Shown here one piece after another: positions 53,692-62,594 of a stretch of DNA of 64,000 nt. The position numbers and the translations under genes are program-made. Origin of the DNA: Nocardioides jishulii (GTDB taxonomy: Bacteria; Actinomycetota; Actinomycetes; Propionibacteriales; Nocardioidaceae); contig NZ_CP040748.1 of NCBI RefSeq assembly GCF_006007965.1, positions 1,922,001 to 1,986,000 on the forward strand, in the 5' to 3' direction. The notes below the pieces were generated by a model. The model had not been told where the DNA came from. It ran no database searches and was given only the letters and a program-made list of their open reading frames with translations. Each line of letters opens with the position of its first letter. Within the stretch, counting starts at the first letter, position 1.

Positions 53692-56600
53692 TCCGAAGAT
53701 CGAGACCTACCGCGAGATCATCCCGCTGATCTACTCGTGGAAGACCCCGGACGTCCCCAAGTACGAGGGCTGGGAGAAGATCGGGTACACCGAGCAGGCG
53801 ACTGCCGACGCCCGAATCGCGCAGCAGGCGAGCCAGATGTCCATCATTAAGGAGAAGGTCTGGGCGCGCCGGGCCGTTTTCACTTCAGAGGCGGGCGGGC
53901 GTTTCACCGACACCGACTTTCATGCATTCCTGCTTCAGCAGGGGGTGGAGCGGGAGCTCAAGCCGAAGCGGACAGAGTGGCACAACTTCGCCGACGCCCC
54001 CAGGAAGTCAATCGACTACTTCAACGACTTCGCGGGCCAGGACTTCTCCGCGATCCAGCGTGTCGACGTGATGGAGGACTACACCCTGCGGCCCGAGCAG
54101 CAAGCCGCGGTTGACCAGGCTGTGGCCGCATTCACGGGCGGCAAGCCCGAGGTGCTCTGGAACGCCAAGCCACGCTTCGGCAAGACGCTGACCACCTACG
54201 ACCTCATGCGCGCACTGGAGGTGCAGAGGGTCCTGATCGTCACCAATCGTCCAGCCATCGCGAACGCCTGGTATGACGACTTCACGCAGTTCATCGGCCA
54301 CAAGACCACCTTCCGGTTCGTCTCGGAGTCGCCCTCCCTGGACGGCCGATCGCCCATGACCCGCGAGCAGTGGCGGGCGTACTCGCTGGCCCACCAGGAC
54401 ACTAACCCGCGCATCGTGGAGTTCGTGTCACTGCAGGACCTCAAAGGCTCGCAGTACTTCGGCGGCTCCTACGACAAGTTGCGCCACATCGCGCAGTTCG
54501 ACTGGGACCTGCTCGTCATCGACGAGGCACACGAAGGAATCGACACCACCAAGACTGACGTCGCCTTTGACCAGATCAAGCGCAAGTGGACGCTGCACCT
54601 GTCCGGTACGCCCTTCAAAGCGCTGGCGAAGGGCAAGTTCGAGCAGGACCAGATCTTCAACTGGACCTACGAGGACGAGCAGGCCGCGCGCAAAAACTGG
54701 ACCCCCCAGAACGGGGAGAACCCTTACGCCGCGCTGCCGACGCTCAACCTGCTGACTTACCAGATCTCGCGGATGATCACCGATCGTCTGGCGGAGGGTG
54801 TGGCGACCGCCGAGGACGAGGCGAACATCGACTTCGCATTCAACCTCAACGAGTTCTTCGCGACCAAGAACAACGGCTACTTCGAGCACGAGGACGAGGT
54901 CGAGAAGTTCCTCGACTGCATGACGACGAACGAGAAGTACCCGTTCTCCACTCCAGAGCTGCGCGACGAGATCCGCCACTCCTTCTGGTTGCTCAACCGC
55001 GTTGCCTCAGCGAAGGCGCTCGAGCGCATGCTCAAGAAGCACGAGGTCTTCAAGGACTACACAATTGTTCTCGCTGCCGGTGACGGGCGCCCGAACGACG
55101 ACGACGCGGACCCGGTGGCCGCTGGCAAGTCGCTCGACAAGGTGCGCCAAGCGATCGCTGAGGCAGAGAAGGCCGGCGGCAAGACCATCACCCTCTCGGT
55201 CGGCCAGCTCACCACCGGTGTCACGGTGCCCGAGTGGACCGCGGTTATCATGCTCTCGGACTTGTCCTCGCCGGCCCAATACATGCAGGCGGCGTTCCGG
55301 GCACAGAACCCCTGCACCTTCGAGCGTGGCGGGCAGGTCTTCCAGAAGCAGAACGCCTACGTCTTTGACTTCGCCCCCGAGCGCACGCTCACGATCCTCG
55401 ACGCTTTCGCCAACAACCTGCACCCCAACCCCTCGGGTGACCCGGCAGTGCGTAAGGAGAACATCCGCACGCTGCTCAACTTCTTCCCGGTGCTCGGCGA
55501 GGACGCCGAGGGTCGGATGATTGAGCTCGACGCGTCGCAGGTTCTGACGTTCCCGCAGATCTTCAAGGCCCGCGAGGTAGTACGCCGAGGGTTCCTGTCG
55601 AACCTGCTGTTCGCCAACGTCGGCGGCATCTTTCGCTACACCGAGCACGTCAAGGAGATCCTCGACAAGCTCCCCACGGTAAAACAGGGCAAGGTGAAGG
55701 CGGACGATCCCATCGAACTCCCGCAGCCCCCGCCGGTGACCGACCCGGAGGGCAAGGTCGACGTCAACGCCATCACCGAGACCGTGATCAACCCCAAGGT
55801 CGAGGAACTCGGCAAGCCGGTGTACCGCATCGAGGACATCCTGATCCCCGAGCCCGACGCACCCGCCGCGACGGCTGCAACGGCTATCGCCAAAGCCGTC
55901 ACGGAGCAGACCCGCGCTAAGCGCGAGCAATTGAAGGACGAGTACGGACTCACGGTTGCCCAGGTCGACAAGGACATCAAGAAGACCGAGCAGGCCGTCA
56001 AGGACCAGGTCGAGCGCGCCTACACCGACCACAACATTGTCAATAAGCACATCGAGAACGAGCTCAAGAGCGCGGCCACCGAGGCGGAGGCCGGTGCCAT
56101 CGCTTCGAAAAAGGCCGAGCAGGACGAGGCGTTCAAGGCGAGCATCCTCTCCATCGTCGAGAGCACGATGGAGAGGATCGTGCCTCAGGTGGTCACGCGC
56201 GAGGAGACCAAAAAGGAGCAGAGGCGGGCGAACAAGACCATCGAGGACGCACGTTCACACCTGCGGGGCTTCGCTCGCACGATCCCGATGTTCCTCATGG
56301 CCTACGGCACCCGCGACCTCCGGCTCTCCAACTTCGACGACTACACGCCCGACGACGTGTTCGAGGAAATCACCGGGATCACAGAGGCGGAGTTCCGGCT
56401 GCTGCGCGACGGTCAGGAAGTCGCGGAGAAGGACGGGACCGTCACTAAGGTACCGGGCCTGTTCGACGAGGGCGTCTTCAACCAGGCCGTCCTGGAGTTT
56501 CTCGACAAGAAAGAAGCTCTCGCCGACTACTTCGACGACGCTCAGACCGAGAACATCTTTGCTTACATCCCACAGCAGAAGACCTCACTGGTCTTCACGC

Positions 56601-56983
56601 CACAGGCTGTCGTGAAACTGATGGTGGACACCCTCGAGGTCGAGAACCCCGGCATTTTCTGCGACCCTGAGAAGACGTTCGCGGACCTGTTCTCAACGGC
56701 CGGCCTGTTCCTCATGGAGCTAGTACGTCGCCTCGACACGGGCCTTGCCGAGGCATTCCCCGACCAGGACGAGCGGCTAGGACACATCATGTCAACGCAG
56801 CTGTTCGAGATGAGCCACAACGAAATCCTGCACCGCATCACGATCGAGGCTGTCTCCGGCGGGGTCCCAAAGCGCAAAGAGTGGCTCACCGAGTCCGGAC
56901 ACTTCCGGGTAGGCAACCTCGCAAACATGAGCGCCGCGGACCGTCAGGCGATGGTCGACGAGATGCTGCAGAAAGGCAACTGA
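53684..56983 (+). CDS. GIY-YIG-like nuclease / SF2 helicase / degenerate methyltransferase fusion
   Basis: This 1099-residue protein starts with a region (1-80) with IPLIYSWKTPDVPKYEGWEKIGYTEQ and ADARIAQQ, resembling GIY-YIG/T5orf172-type nuclease domains. An SF2 helicase follows: AKPRFGKTLTTYDLM (about 160-175), DEAH in LVIDEAHEG (about 279), SGTP (about 306) and QAAFRAQNP (about 535) as motif VI. A charged, coiled-coil-like region spans about 735-860. The C-terminus has TPQAVVKLM and FADLFSTAGLFLMELV (about 972-1010), which match adenine methylase motif I but with the key glycines altered. The NPPY motif is in the next gene. It is the probable motor and nuclease of a restriction-type system. 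Confidence 0.75.
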   Translation: MASPKIETYREIIPLIYSWKTPDVPKYEGWEKIGYTEQATADARIAQQASQMSIIKEKVWARRAVFTSEAGGRFTDTDFHAFLLQQGVERELKPKRTEWHNFADAPRKSIDYFNDFAGQDFSAIQRVDVMEDYTLRPEQQAAVDQAVAAFTGGKPEVLWNAKPRFGKTLTTYDLMRALEVQRVLIVTNRPAIANAWYDDFTQFIGHKTTFRFVSESPSLDGRSPMTREQWRAYSLAHQDTNPRIVEFVSLQDLKGSQYFGGSYDKLRHIAQFDWDLLVIDEAHEGIDTTKTDVAFDQIKRKWTLHLSGTPFKALAKGKFEQDQIFNWTYEDEQAARKNWTPQNGENPYAALPTLNLLTYQISRMITDRLAEGVATAEDEANIDFAFNLNEFFATKNNGYFEHEDEVEKFLDCMTTNEKYPFSTPELRDEIRHSFWLLNRVASAKALERMLKKHEVFKDYTIVLAAGDGRPNDDDADPVAAGKSLDKVRQAIAEAEKAGGKTITLSVGQLTTGVTVPEWTAVIMLSDLSSPAQYMQAAFRAQNPCTFERGGQVFQKQNAYVFDFAPERTLTILDAFANNLHPNPSGDPAVRKENIRTLLNFFPVLGEDAEGRMIELDASQVLTFPQIFKAREVVRRGFLSNLLFANVGGIFRYTEHVKEILDKLPTVKQGKVKADDPIELPQPPPVTDPEGKVDVNAITETVINPKVEELGKPVYRIEDILIPEPDAPAATAATAIAKAVTEQTRAKREQLKDEYGLTVAQVDKDIKKTEQAVKDQVERAYTDHNIVNKHIENELKSAATEAEAGAIASKKAEQDEAFKASILSIVESTMERIVPQVVTREETKKEQRRANKTIEDARSHLRGFARTIPMFLMAYGTRDLRLSNFDDYTPDDVFEEITGITEAEFRLLRDGQEVAEKDGTVTKVPGLFDEGVFNQAVLEFLDKKEALADYFDDAQTENIFAYIPQQKTSLVFTPQAVVKLMVDTLEVENPGIFCDPEKTFADLFSTAGLFLMELVRRLDTGLAEAFPDQDERLGHIMSTQLFEMSHNEILHRITIEAVSGGVPKRKEWLTESGHFRVGNLANMSAADRQAMVDEMLQKGN

Positions 56984-56984
56984 C

Positions 56985-58040
56985 GTGAACAAGAAGTTCG
57001 ACGTCGTGATCGGCAACCCTCCCTACCAGGAGGATTCAGTCGGCGAATCGACCCACAACATGCCCATCTACGACAAGTTCATGGACGCGGCATTCGAAGT
57101 TGGCGACCAGGTCGTGCTCATCACGCCGGCACGCTTCCTCTTCAACGCGGGGTTCACGCCGAAGACATGGAACGAGAAGATGCTCGCGGACGAGCACCTG
57201 CAGGTAGCTCACTTCGAGCCCGATTCGAATCGACTCTTCCCAGACCTGACCGACCCGATCAAGGGCGGAATCGCCGTCACGCATCGCGACGCCGGACGCA
57301 AGCTCGGCCCGATCGGCTTTTTCACCCAGCACCCGCAGCTCAACGCCATCCTGAGCAAGGTCGAAAGCTCGGGGGCTGACTCGCTGACGGATCTGGGCAT
57401 CACCAACGATCGACAGCACCGCTACACCGACAGGATGCACGAGGAGAACCCGACCGCCCGGTCGTTGATGTCCGCGGGCAACCCGTACAAGCTCGACGCC
57501 GGCGCCTTTGACCGTCTCCCGTTCCTCTTCCACGAGAAGCCGCCGTCGGATGGTTTCGACTACGTCGAGGTGTACGGCCTGTCCGGACGGAAGCGCACGA
57601 CTCGCTGGCTCCGTCGCGACTACATCACTGGACCCCCGTCGTTCCCCGCCTACAAGGTCGCAGTTCCAGCCGCGAACGGGTCTGGATCGACAACCGACTT
57701 CTTTGGGGTCGCCTTGAACAACCCGACCGTGCTTGGGCCGGACGTGGCGGTTACAAGCACGTTCCTCACGATCGGGGCCCTTGGGGCCAAAGCCAACGCC
57801 GACGCACTGCTGAATTACGTGAAGTCGAAGTTCGCTCGCGCGATGTTGGGCATCCTCAAGGTGACACAGCACAACGCAGCTCACACGTGGCGCTACGTGC
57901 CGAAGCAGGATTTTTCGGCCGGCTCGGACATCGACTGGTCCAAGTCGATCCCAGAGATCGACCAGCAGCTCTACGCGAAGTACGGACTCGACGAAGGCGA
58001 GGTCGCCTTCATCGAGGAGAAGGTCACGCCCATGGAGTGA
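56985..58040 (+). CDS. Eco57I-type methylase catalytic half (NPPY protein)
   Basis: This 351-residue protein begins almost at once with motif IV, KFDVVIGNPPYQ (NPPY at 11-14), then an Eco57I/N6-methylase-like stretch (PIYDKFMDAAFEVGDQVVLITPARFLF, KGGIAVTHRD) and a C-terminal target-recognition-like region. It has no SAM-binding motif I of its own. GTG 56985 lies one base after the helicase stop, so it is co-translated. It must depend on motif I from one of the two upstream proteins if it is a methyltransferase. Confidence 0.75.
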   Translation: MNKKFDVVIGNPPYQEDSVGESTHNMPIYDKFMDAAFEVGDQVVLITPARFLFNAGFTPKTWNEKMLADEHLQVAHFEPDSNRLFPDLTDPIKGGIAVTHRDAGRKLGPIGFFTQHPQLNAILSKVESSGADSLTDLGITNDRQHRYTDRMHEENPTARSLMSAGNPYKLDAGAFDRLPFLFHEKPPSDGFDYVEVYGLSGRKRTTRWLRRDYITGPPSFPAYKVAVPAANGSGSTTDFFGVALNNPTVLGPDVAVTSTFLTIGALGAKANADALLNYVKSKFARAMLGILKVTQHNAAHTWRYVPKQDFSAGSDIDWSKSIPEIDQQLYAKYGLDEGEVAFIEEKVTPME

Positions 58041-59052
58041 CGCGGACGGGGCAGTCCGTCTGGTCTAAGCGCCGAACAGTTGGATGGCATAAGACCGCTC
58101 ATGAATGAAACGGGTGGACTGGTGGCCACAGGTATCGAAGCCCCCTTGCGAGGGACTCGGCCCGGCTCGATCAGGGTGTCTACAACAGCCTGAAGTGGAC
58201 GACAACGTCCTCACAGACGTCGCATCGCGGACGGTTGTTTGTTTCCCGCCCTCCCTCGGTCTCGCCATAGCCCACCTGCCGAGCTGCAGCAGGGTCAGAG
58301 CCCAGATTTTGATCGCGTCCCACGCCAGCACCACGGCGACAAAGCTCAGCCAGGTGGGTACCTCGGCCGCCACCGCACTTGCCGCGACCTTCGTCGCCAC
58401 AAGCAGCCCTGCGACCAGGGCGCCTTGCACGGCACAAGTGCATAGCGAGGGGCACGGCTTTACCCGCCTGATGAGCAAGTTCGAACGTGCGTACACCTGC
58501 AGTCAGCCGCGCGCGCGGGTGACCCTGAGCGGCGGATCGCCCGTGATCTTGTAGCGGTCGCGGTAGGGAGCCACCGATGAGGCAGCCAGCCATTGGCTGC
58601 GGTCCATGGATCCGCTGGCGGCTCCCCCAGCGTTCGCACCAGGGTTTGCCGCTCGTCATTGCCCGATCGACGAATTCACGCACGCTAGTTGAGTCCCCAA
58701 TAGTGGCCTAGCCGGTTCGGTGTGCTCACGACGGCGTTGATCCCGCCGCTGTGGCAAGCCGTCCACGACTCGGACGCATAAGCAGCAACGCGCGCGGCAC
58801 CCGCGTGGAGGCTCCTGCGCGTTGGACACACCAGCCCTGGGGTGGCTGACCAACTCCGAAGGCGTCCCGCGTGATGTCCGAATCCGCGGCTCTGACACGC
58901 CGACGCTTTTCGAGCGGGCTGAACGGCGTGGTGTGCTCTCTGAGATTCATCTATGTCTGTACCACCCAAGCCAGCATCCTCTTTGGCTGACACGAACCCG
59001 CTCCTGCCACCTACTCCGAGCGAGTTTGGCGCTTCTGGTAACCGCTTGAAGG
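58041..59052. other. Gap holding a degenerate duplicate of the traA 3' region
   Basis: No complete gene is supported. From 58255 to 58683 the sequence resembles, in the same order and orientation, the end of traA and the following small membrane-protein gene at 62265-62965, with an internal deletion. To the right, 58684-59052 shows only scattered open frames that look like shadows. Confidence 0.6.
58255..58683 (-). repeat. Left copy of a duplicated traA-3'/membrane-gene segment
   Basis: The minus strand reads EFVDRAMTSGKPWCERWGS near 58683, matching ELVDRGIASGEPWVRRLGE of TraA at 62.9 kb, then jumps to a small-membrane-protein frame (LLVATKVAASAVAAEVPTWL, VVLAWDAIKIW) matching the intact gene at 62227-62562. 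About 270 bases in between are deleted and frames are broken. The DUF2290 and helicase genes lie between the two copies. Confidence 0.7.
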
Positions 59053-59709
59053 CTAGAGCGAAGCCCAGGCGAAGTACGGGGCAGCACGCTGCTCGTGAGG
59101 CAGTTGCCAACCGGCAATATTCCTCGACTCAGAGGGCTCAAAGAAGAGGCGGTGCTCAGCCCACAGATGTGGATAGAAGTTGCGAAACACGAAATCGACG
59201 AATCGGTGGGGGTGCATGGCCGCAATGCACGGCAAGCGGCACGAAGAAGAAATCATTGTCAGGTGGCTCTCGGGATGCATTGCTTTGGCGGACTTCGGAT
59301 CGAAGTCGAACCTAATCGGCGATCGCAAGTACGGCGAACTGTCCGAGTACATGTCAACAATTGATTCCAAGGGATCGCCCATCTCAAGGAGATCAGTGTC
59401 GAGATCATATGGACACGGAACATAGGCGAGACGATGGCCAACTACCTCGCCGCCCTCGATGTCATACGTCATCTGCAGCAATGCGCCGTCAAGCAAAATC
59501 GCAGTGAATGCGCGACTCTCGACCCAAGTCAGATACTGCGCCACTGTCGCATCGGTTCGATCTGCGAGTAGTTTGGAGTCCTTCTTGATCTGGAATGTAA
59601 CCCGTTCGCCGTCTTCCCTGAGTGTATTTACGGCGATAACTAGTTCCGCCCCGGAAAGATAATCGAGGGTGTTCTTAATCTCCGTGGCGGCGGATCGAAC
59701 GGTATCCAC
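59053..59709 (-). CDS. DUF2290-like protein
   Basis: This 218-residue soluble protein resembles DUF2290-family proteins in length and in features such as RLAYVPCPYDLDTDLL, IRFDFDPKSA and the C-terminal HRFVDFVFRNFYPHLW. The assignment is by eye. The family is often found next to helicases in accessory regions. GTG 59709 directly abuts the stop of the upstream helicase gene with no gap, so the two are co-translated. GC content is visibly lower than in neighbouring genes, suggesting recent arrival. Confidence 0.65.
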   Translation of the reverse strand: MDTVRSAATEIKNTLDYLSGAELVIAVNTLREDGERVTFQIKKDSKLLADRTDATVAQYLTWVESRAFTAILLDGALLQMTYDIEGGEVVGHRLAYVPCPYDLDTDLLEMGDPLESIVDMYSDSSPYLRSPIRFDFDPKSAKAMHPESHLTMISSSCRLPCIAAMHPHRFVDFVFRNFYPHLWAEHRLFFEPSESRNIAGWQLPHEQRAAPYFAWASL

Positions 59710-61839
59710 TTAGTCTCTCTTATGGACGTTTGCGAATCGAGTTCGAAGAGCGGGTGGGAGTGAGTCGAAATCAATTTCCCCACGCTCGGCAATCTCCAAG
59801 TACTTTGAGAATGCTTCTGCTGCCTCGTCCTTCAGTGTCTCCGGGTCAACCTCTCGGTATGTCTCGCGAATCACAGCTAGTTCGGCCTCTGTGGGGATAG
59901 TGAAGTCGAGACGGTAGCCCTTGGTTGCAGTTTGTGCGACCTCGTCTTGGATTTCCTTCATCGTGTCGCCGTGCCCGGTGATGCGAACCCATGCCCGACT
60001 ACGCGTGATCGCCGTGAAAAGCGTGTTCCGTGCGGTGAGTACGTCGAAGTCTCGATCTGCGCGGTGGGAATCAACGGCATACACCATTGGGGCTTCGTTG
60101 CCCTTTGCCCGGAAAATGTGTGCAACAGCCACGCTGTCGTTACGGAACACCTCATCAACGCTCGTACCGACGCCCACGAGGTGGCTCGGAATGTCGCGTG
60201 CGCGGAGTTGCCGCGCCAACTTTGCGTATCGACTCTTGGACGTGTACGCATCTGGAAGGACGATCAGGATGTCATCGAACTCCAACTCGTCAACGCTGAG
60301 GTTGGTTTGGATCTGGTCCGCAATCCAGGAGTCCTGCTCTGCTTCGGTCTTGAAGCCGTGCGCCACCACTGCATCCGAGGGCTTGACGAGTTCCTTGAAG
60401 TAGTCGGGGGAACTCTGCTGGTCACGACTGAGAGATACAGGAGATCCGAAGTCCAGGGCACCCCGATGCACCTCGTATCCGATGTCCCGCCACAGAGATG
60501 GGTCATCCGGGTGCTGCACAAGTCCCTCATCGCGATACACGCCGAGCCCCAGCGCGTGTGCGGTCGCCAGTGCCTGTGGCGTATTGCGGTAACAGATCGG
60601 CAGCACGATGTCTCGACGCGGGTCGTTTGGCCCCGAAGCAAGGTTGATCAGTGACTCGCCATTGGGGCCGAGCCCGAAGAGTTCGTCGGTGCTCGGCATG
60701 ACGGACTCGGAAAGTTTCTGCAGTTCGTCGTAGCCCCAAACGATCCGCTTCGGGTCCTTGGTGAAGAGGTAGACGAGCTGGAAGAACTCGGGTGGGAGAT
60801 CTTGGGCTTCGTCGATCAGAACGGCATCGAAGATGGGCGTGACCGTGCGGGCCTTCGCCACTTCCAGGAGTTCGATACAGATTCCTCGGAAGGCGTCGTC
60901 CATACCATACGTCCCCCGCGCGTAAGACCAATTTCGAGGCTCTTCGCCCAGCGCGTTCGCTATCAGGCTATAGACACCGGGCTTGCTGTTCGAGCCCCAC
61001 GAGTGGGCGATCTTCAGTTGCGTGTAATCGGGCCGGTCGTTGCTGTGCTCGAACGTGAAGCGGGTGACGAGATCCTCGATCTGCTGGTACAGGGCGCGCG
61101 AGTGGAAGGTGAGCGCGATGTTCCAATCAGGATGTTGGGTGTGGAGGTACGCCGCTTTCAAGGCGAGAACCACCGTCTTACCGGAGCCCGCCAGCCCTCT
61201 GATTCGCTGGGGACCCTCCGGGCTCTCGATCGCCGCGCTCTTCTGCCACCTATCGAGATTGGCGATGCCCTTCTCGATCTCCTTCATGATTGCGCCGCGC
61301 GATGAAGGCTTGACGACACCGGCTCGCTTCTTGGTCGGCTTGATCGTTGCGACTCGTTGTAGAGCCGCCTGCAATGCCTGCTGGACCGAGGTGTCGATGC
61401 TCTTTCGCTGAGCAAGCCACGCTTCAAGTCCGTTGGTATCTCCGAAGTAGCCAGGTTCTCGAGACACATCCAGATTCGGCGCGAGTGGGGCAGGGAAGAG
61501 CGTGGCGGTGTCCGGGGTCACCGCCAAACCGCGACCCGCGCGAAGCGACTCGTGCCTGCCGAGATGGCTTTCGAGAACTCGGTACAGACGGTCCTGCTCG
61601 TCAACATATCCAACAAGTTCCGTCTGGCTGGACGGCTGAGTGCCTGCGAGCACGAAGGCGACTAAACCTTGTTCGGGGCTCACCAGCAGGCCGTCGACAT
61701 TCACCTTGTCGTCGGCTGTGGCGAGGACGGGGTACCCCAAATACAAGGTGCCGTCGGACACGAGCGGCCTAAGCGCCGAGGCCAATGCCTGCGCTGCGAG
61801 TCGCGAACGACTTTCGCCCTGGACGACTTCGAGTGGCAC
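59710..61839 (-). CDS. UvrD/REP-type SF1 helicase with NERD-like N-terminus
   Basis: This protein of about 709 residues has an N-terminal domain (about 10-110) with NVDGLLVSPEQGLVAFVL, resembling a NERD nuclease-like fold in which the catalytic E-x-K is not seen. The helicase follows with Walker A GLAGSGKTVVLALKAA (about 214-229), LIDEAQDLPPEFFQ (about 348), a Q/R-rich motif III (VWGYDELQKLS) and a UvrD_C_2-type end with AKGNEAPMVYAV and FTAITRSRAWV. GTG 61839 is preferred over a start at 61950 because GGGAG lies six bases upstream. It forms a two-gene unit with the DUF2290-like gene and is probably a defence module. Confidence 0.8.
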   Translation of the reverse strand: MPLEVVQGESRSRLAAQALASALRPLVSDGTLYLGYPVLATADDKVNVDGLLVSPEQGLVAFVLAGTQPSSQTELVGYVDEQDRLYRVLESHLGRHESLRAGRGLAVTPDTATLFPAPLAPNLDVSREPGYFGDTNGLEAWLAQRKSIDTSVQQALQAALQRVATIKPTKKRAGVVKPSSRGAIMKEIEKGIANLDRWQKSAAIESPEGPQRIRGLAGSGKTVVLALKAAYLHTQHPDWNIALTFHSRALYQQIEDLVTRFTFEHSNDRPDYTQLKIAHSWGSNSKPGVYSLIANALGEEPRNWSYARGTYGMDDAFRGICIELLEVAKARTVTPIFDAVLIDEAQDLPPEFFQLVYLFTKDPKRIVWGYDELQKLSESVMPSTDELFGLGPNGESLINLASGPNDPRRDIVLPICYRNTPQALATAHALGLGVYRDEGLVQHPDDPSLWRDIGYEVHRGALDFGSPVSLSRDQQSSPDYFKELVKPSDAVVAHGFKTEAEQDSWIADQIQTNLSVDELEFDDILIVLPDAYTSKSRYAKLARQLRARDIPSHLVGVGTSVDEVFRNDSVAVAHIFRAKGNEAPMVYAVDSHRADRDFDVLTARNTLFTAITRSRAWVRITGHGDTMKEIQDEVAQTATKGYRLDFTIPTEAELAVIRETYREVDPETLKDEAAEAFSKYLEIAERGEIDFDSLPPALRTRFANVHKRD

Positions 61840-62226
61840 GACGTACTCCCTGCTGTTGGCGTTGCGCGGGGTCGAGCCTACCGGTGGTTGTGCTCCGTCG
61901 TTGGGCGTCCTCCACACCCCGCATGCGTGTCGAGTCCGCGCGTAGGGCACCTACTCGGTGGCAATCAGACGATCTCCTCGGCCTAGACGAACAGGCTGAA
62001 CTGCCAGGCTCCGGCCGGTCGTCGAGCAACTCGAAGTGTGTGCCCGCCACGTGGAGTGGTTCACAAACGCTGGCCTCGGCTCCGTCGAGCTATTCAATCG
62101 CTCCGCGCAACGACGACGCCAGCGAGGTCCTCGGATGGCGATGCGGCGGCAACGGGGGTCGTTGGTTGTAATGCTCGGTGCGGTCATGGGCCCGACTATG
62201 CACCAGTGAGTGACGCGGTCAGAGCG
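61840..62226. other. Promoter-side gap upstream of the helicase pair
   Basis: About 390 bases between the helicase start and the end of the small membrane-protein gene. No gene is supported; it must contain the promoter of the helicase-DUF2290 unit. The right part (62265 on, beyond this gap) begins the intact copy of the duplicated segment. Confidence 0.4.
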
Positions 62227-62562
62227 TCACGAATCGATCAGAGGCGACGACGCCAAGGCGCGGCCAGGGAAGCAGCCAATGAGAACCGCTATCGCGACCC
62301 ACGCCATCTTGATCGCGTCCCAAGCGAGCACCAGAACGACGAGGTTCAGCCAGCCCGGCGCACCGGCCGCCACGGCGCATGCCACAGCCTTCATCGCCAC
62401 CAGCAAACCTGCGGCCAGGACGACGAGCGTGGCGCAGGCGCGCAGCGTGGGCCGCGACCTTTGTACCTGCCTGATCAGTACGTTCGAAGGTGCGTAGACC
62501 AGCAGGTAACGGTGCGCGCGGGCGACCGCCAGCAGAACCGGGAGAGCGAGCAGCATGATCAT
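62227..62562 (-). CDS. Small two-pass membrane protein downstream of traA
   Basis: This 111-residue protein has hydrophobic segments at about 2-20, 42-65 and 68-95 (LVVLAAGLLVAMKAV, LNLVVLVLAWDAIKMAW). AAAGG lies before ATG 62562. It follows traA on the same strand with 32 bases between them, so it belongs to the transfer region. A degenerate copy is present at about 58255-58500. The family is not recognised. Confidence 0.6.
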   Translation of the reverse strand: MIMLLALPVLLAVARAHRYLLVYAPSNVLIRQVQRSRPTLRACATLVVLAAGLLVAMKAVACAVAAGAPGWLNLVVLVLAWDAIKMAWVAIAVLIGCFPGRALASSPLIDS

Positions 62563-62594
62563 TGCGGCGGCCTTTCGTGGAGGAACACGCCCGT

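Noticed and set aside
53032..58040. Assignment to BREX, DISARM, type ISP or type III restriction
   Set aside because: No PglX/PglZ, DrmA/B, single-chain ISP or Mod/Res pattern is present; the motif distribution differs from each.
58685..59110. Minus-strand frame of 141 codons downstream of the DUF2290 gene
   Set aside because: Several overlapping frames are equally open, none has a good start, and no family is recognised; treated as non-coding remnant.
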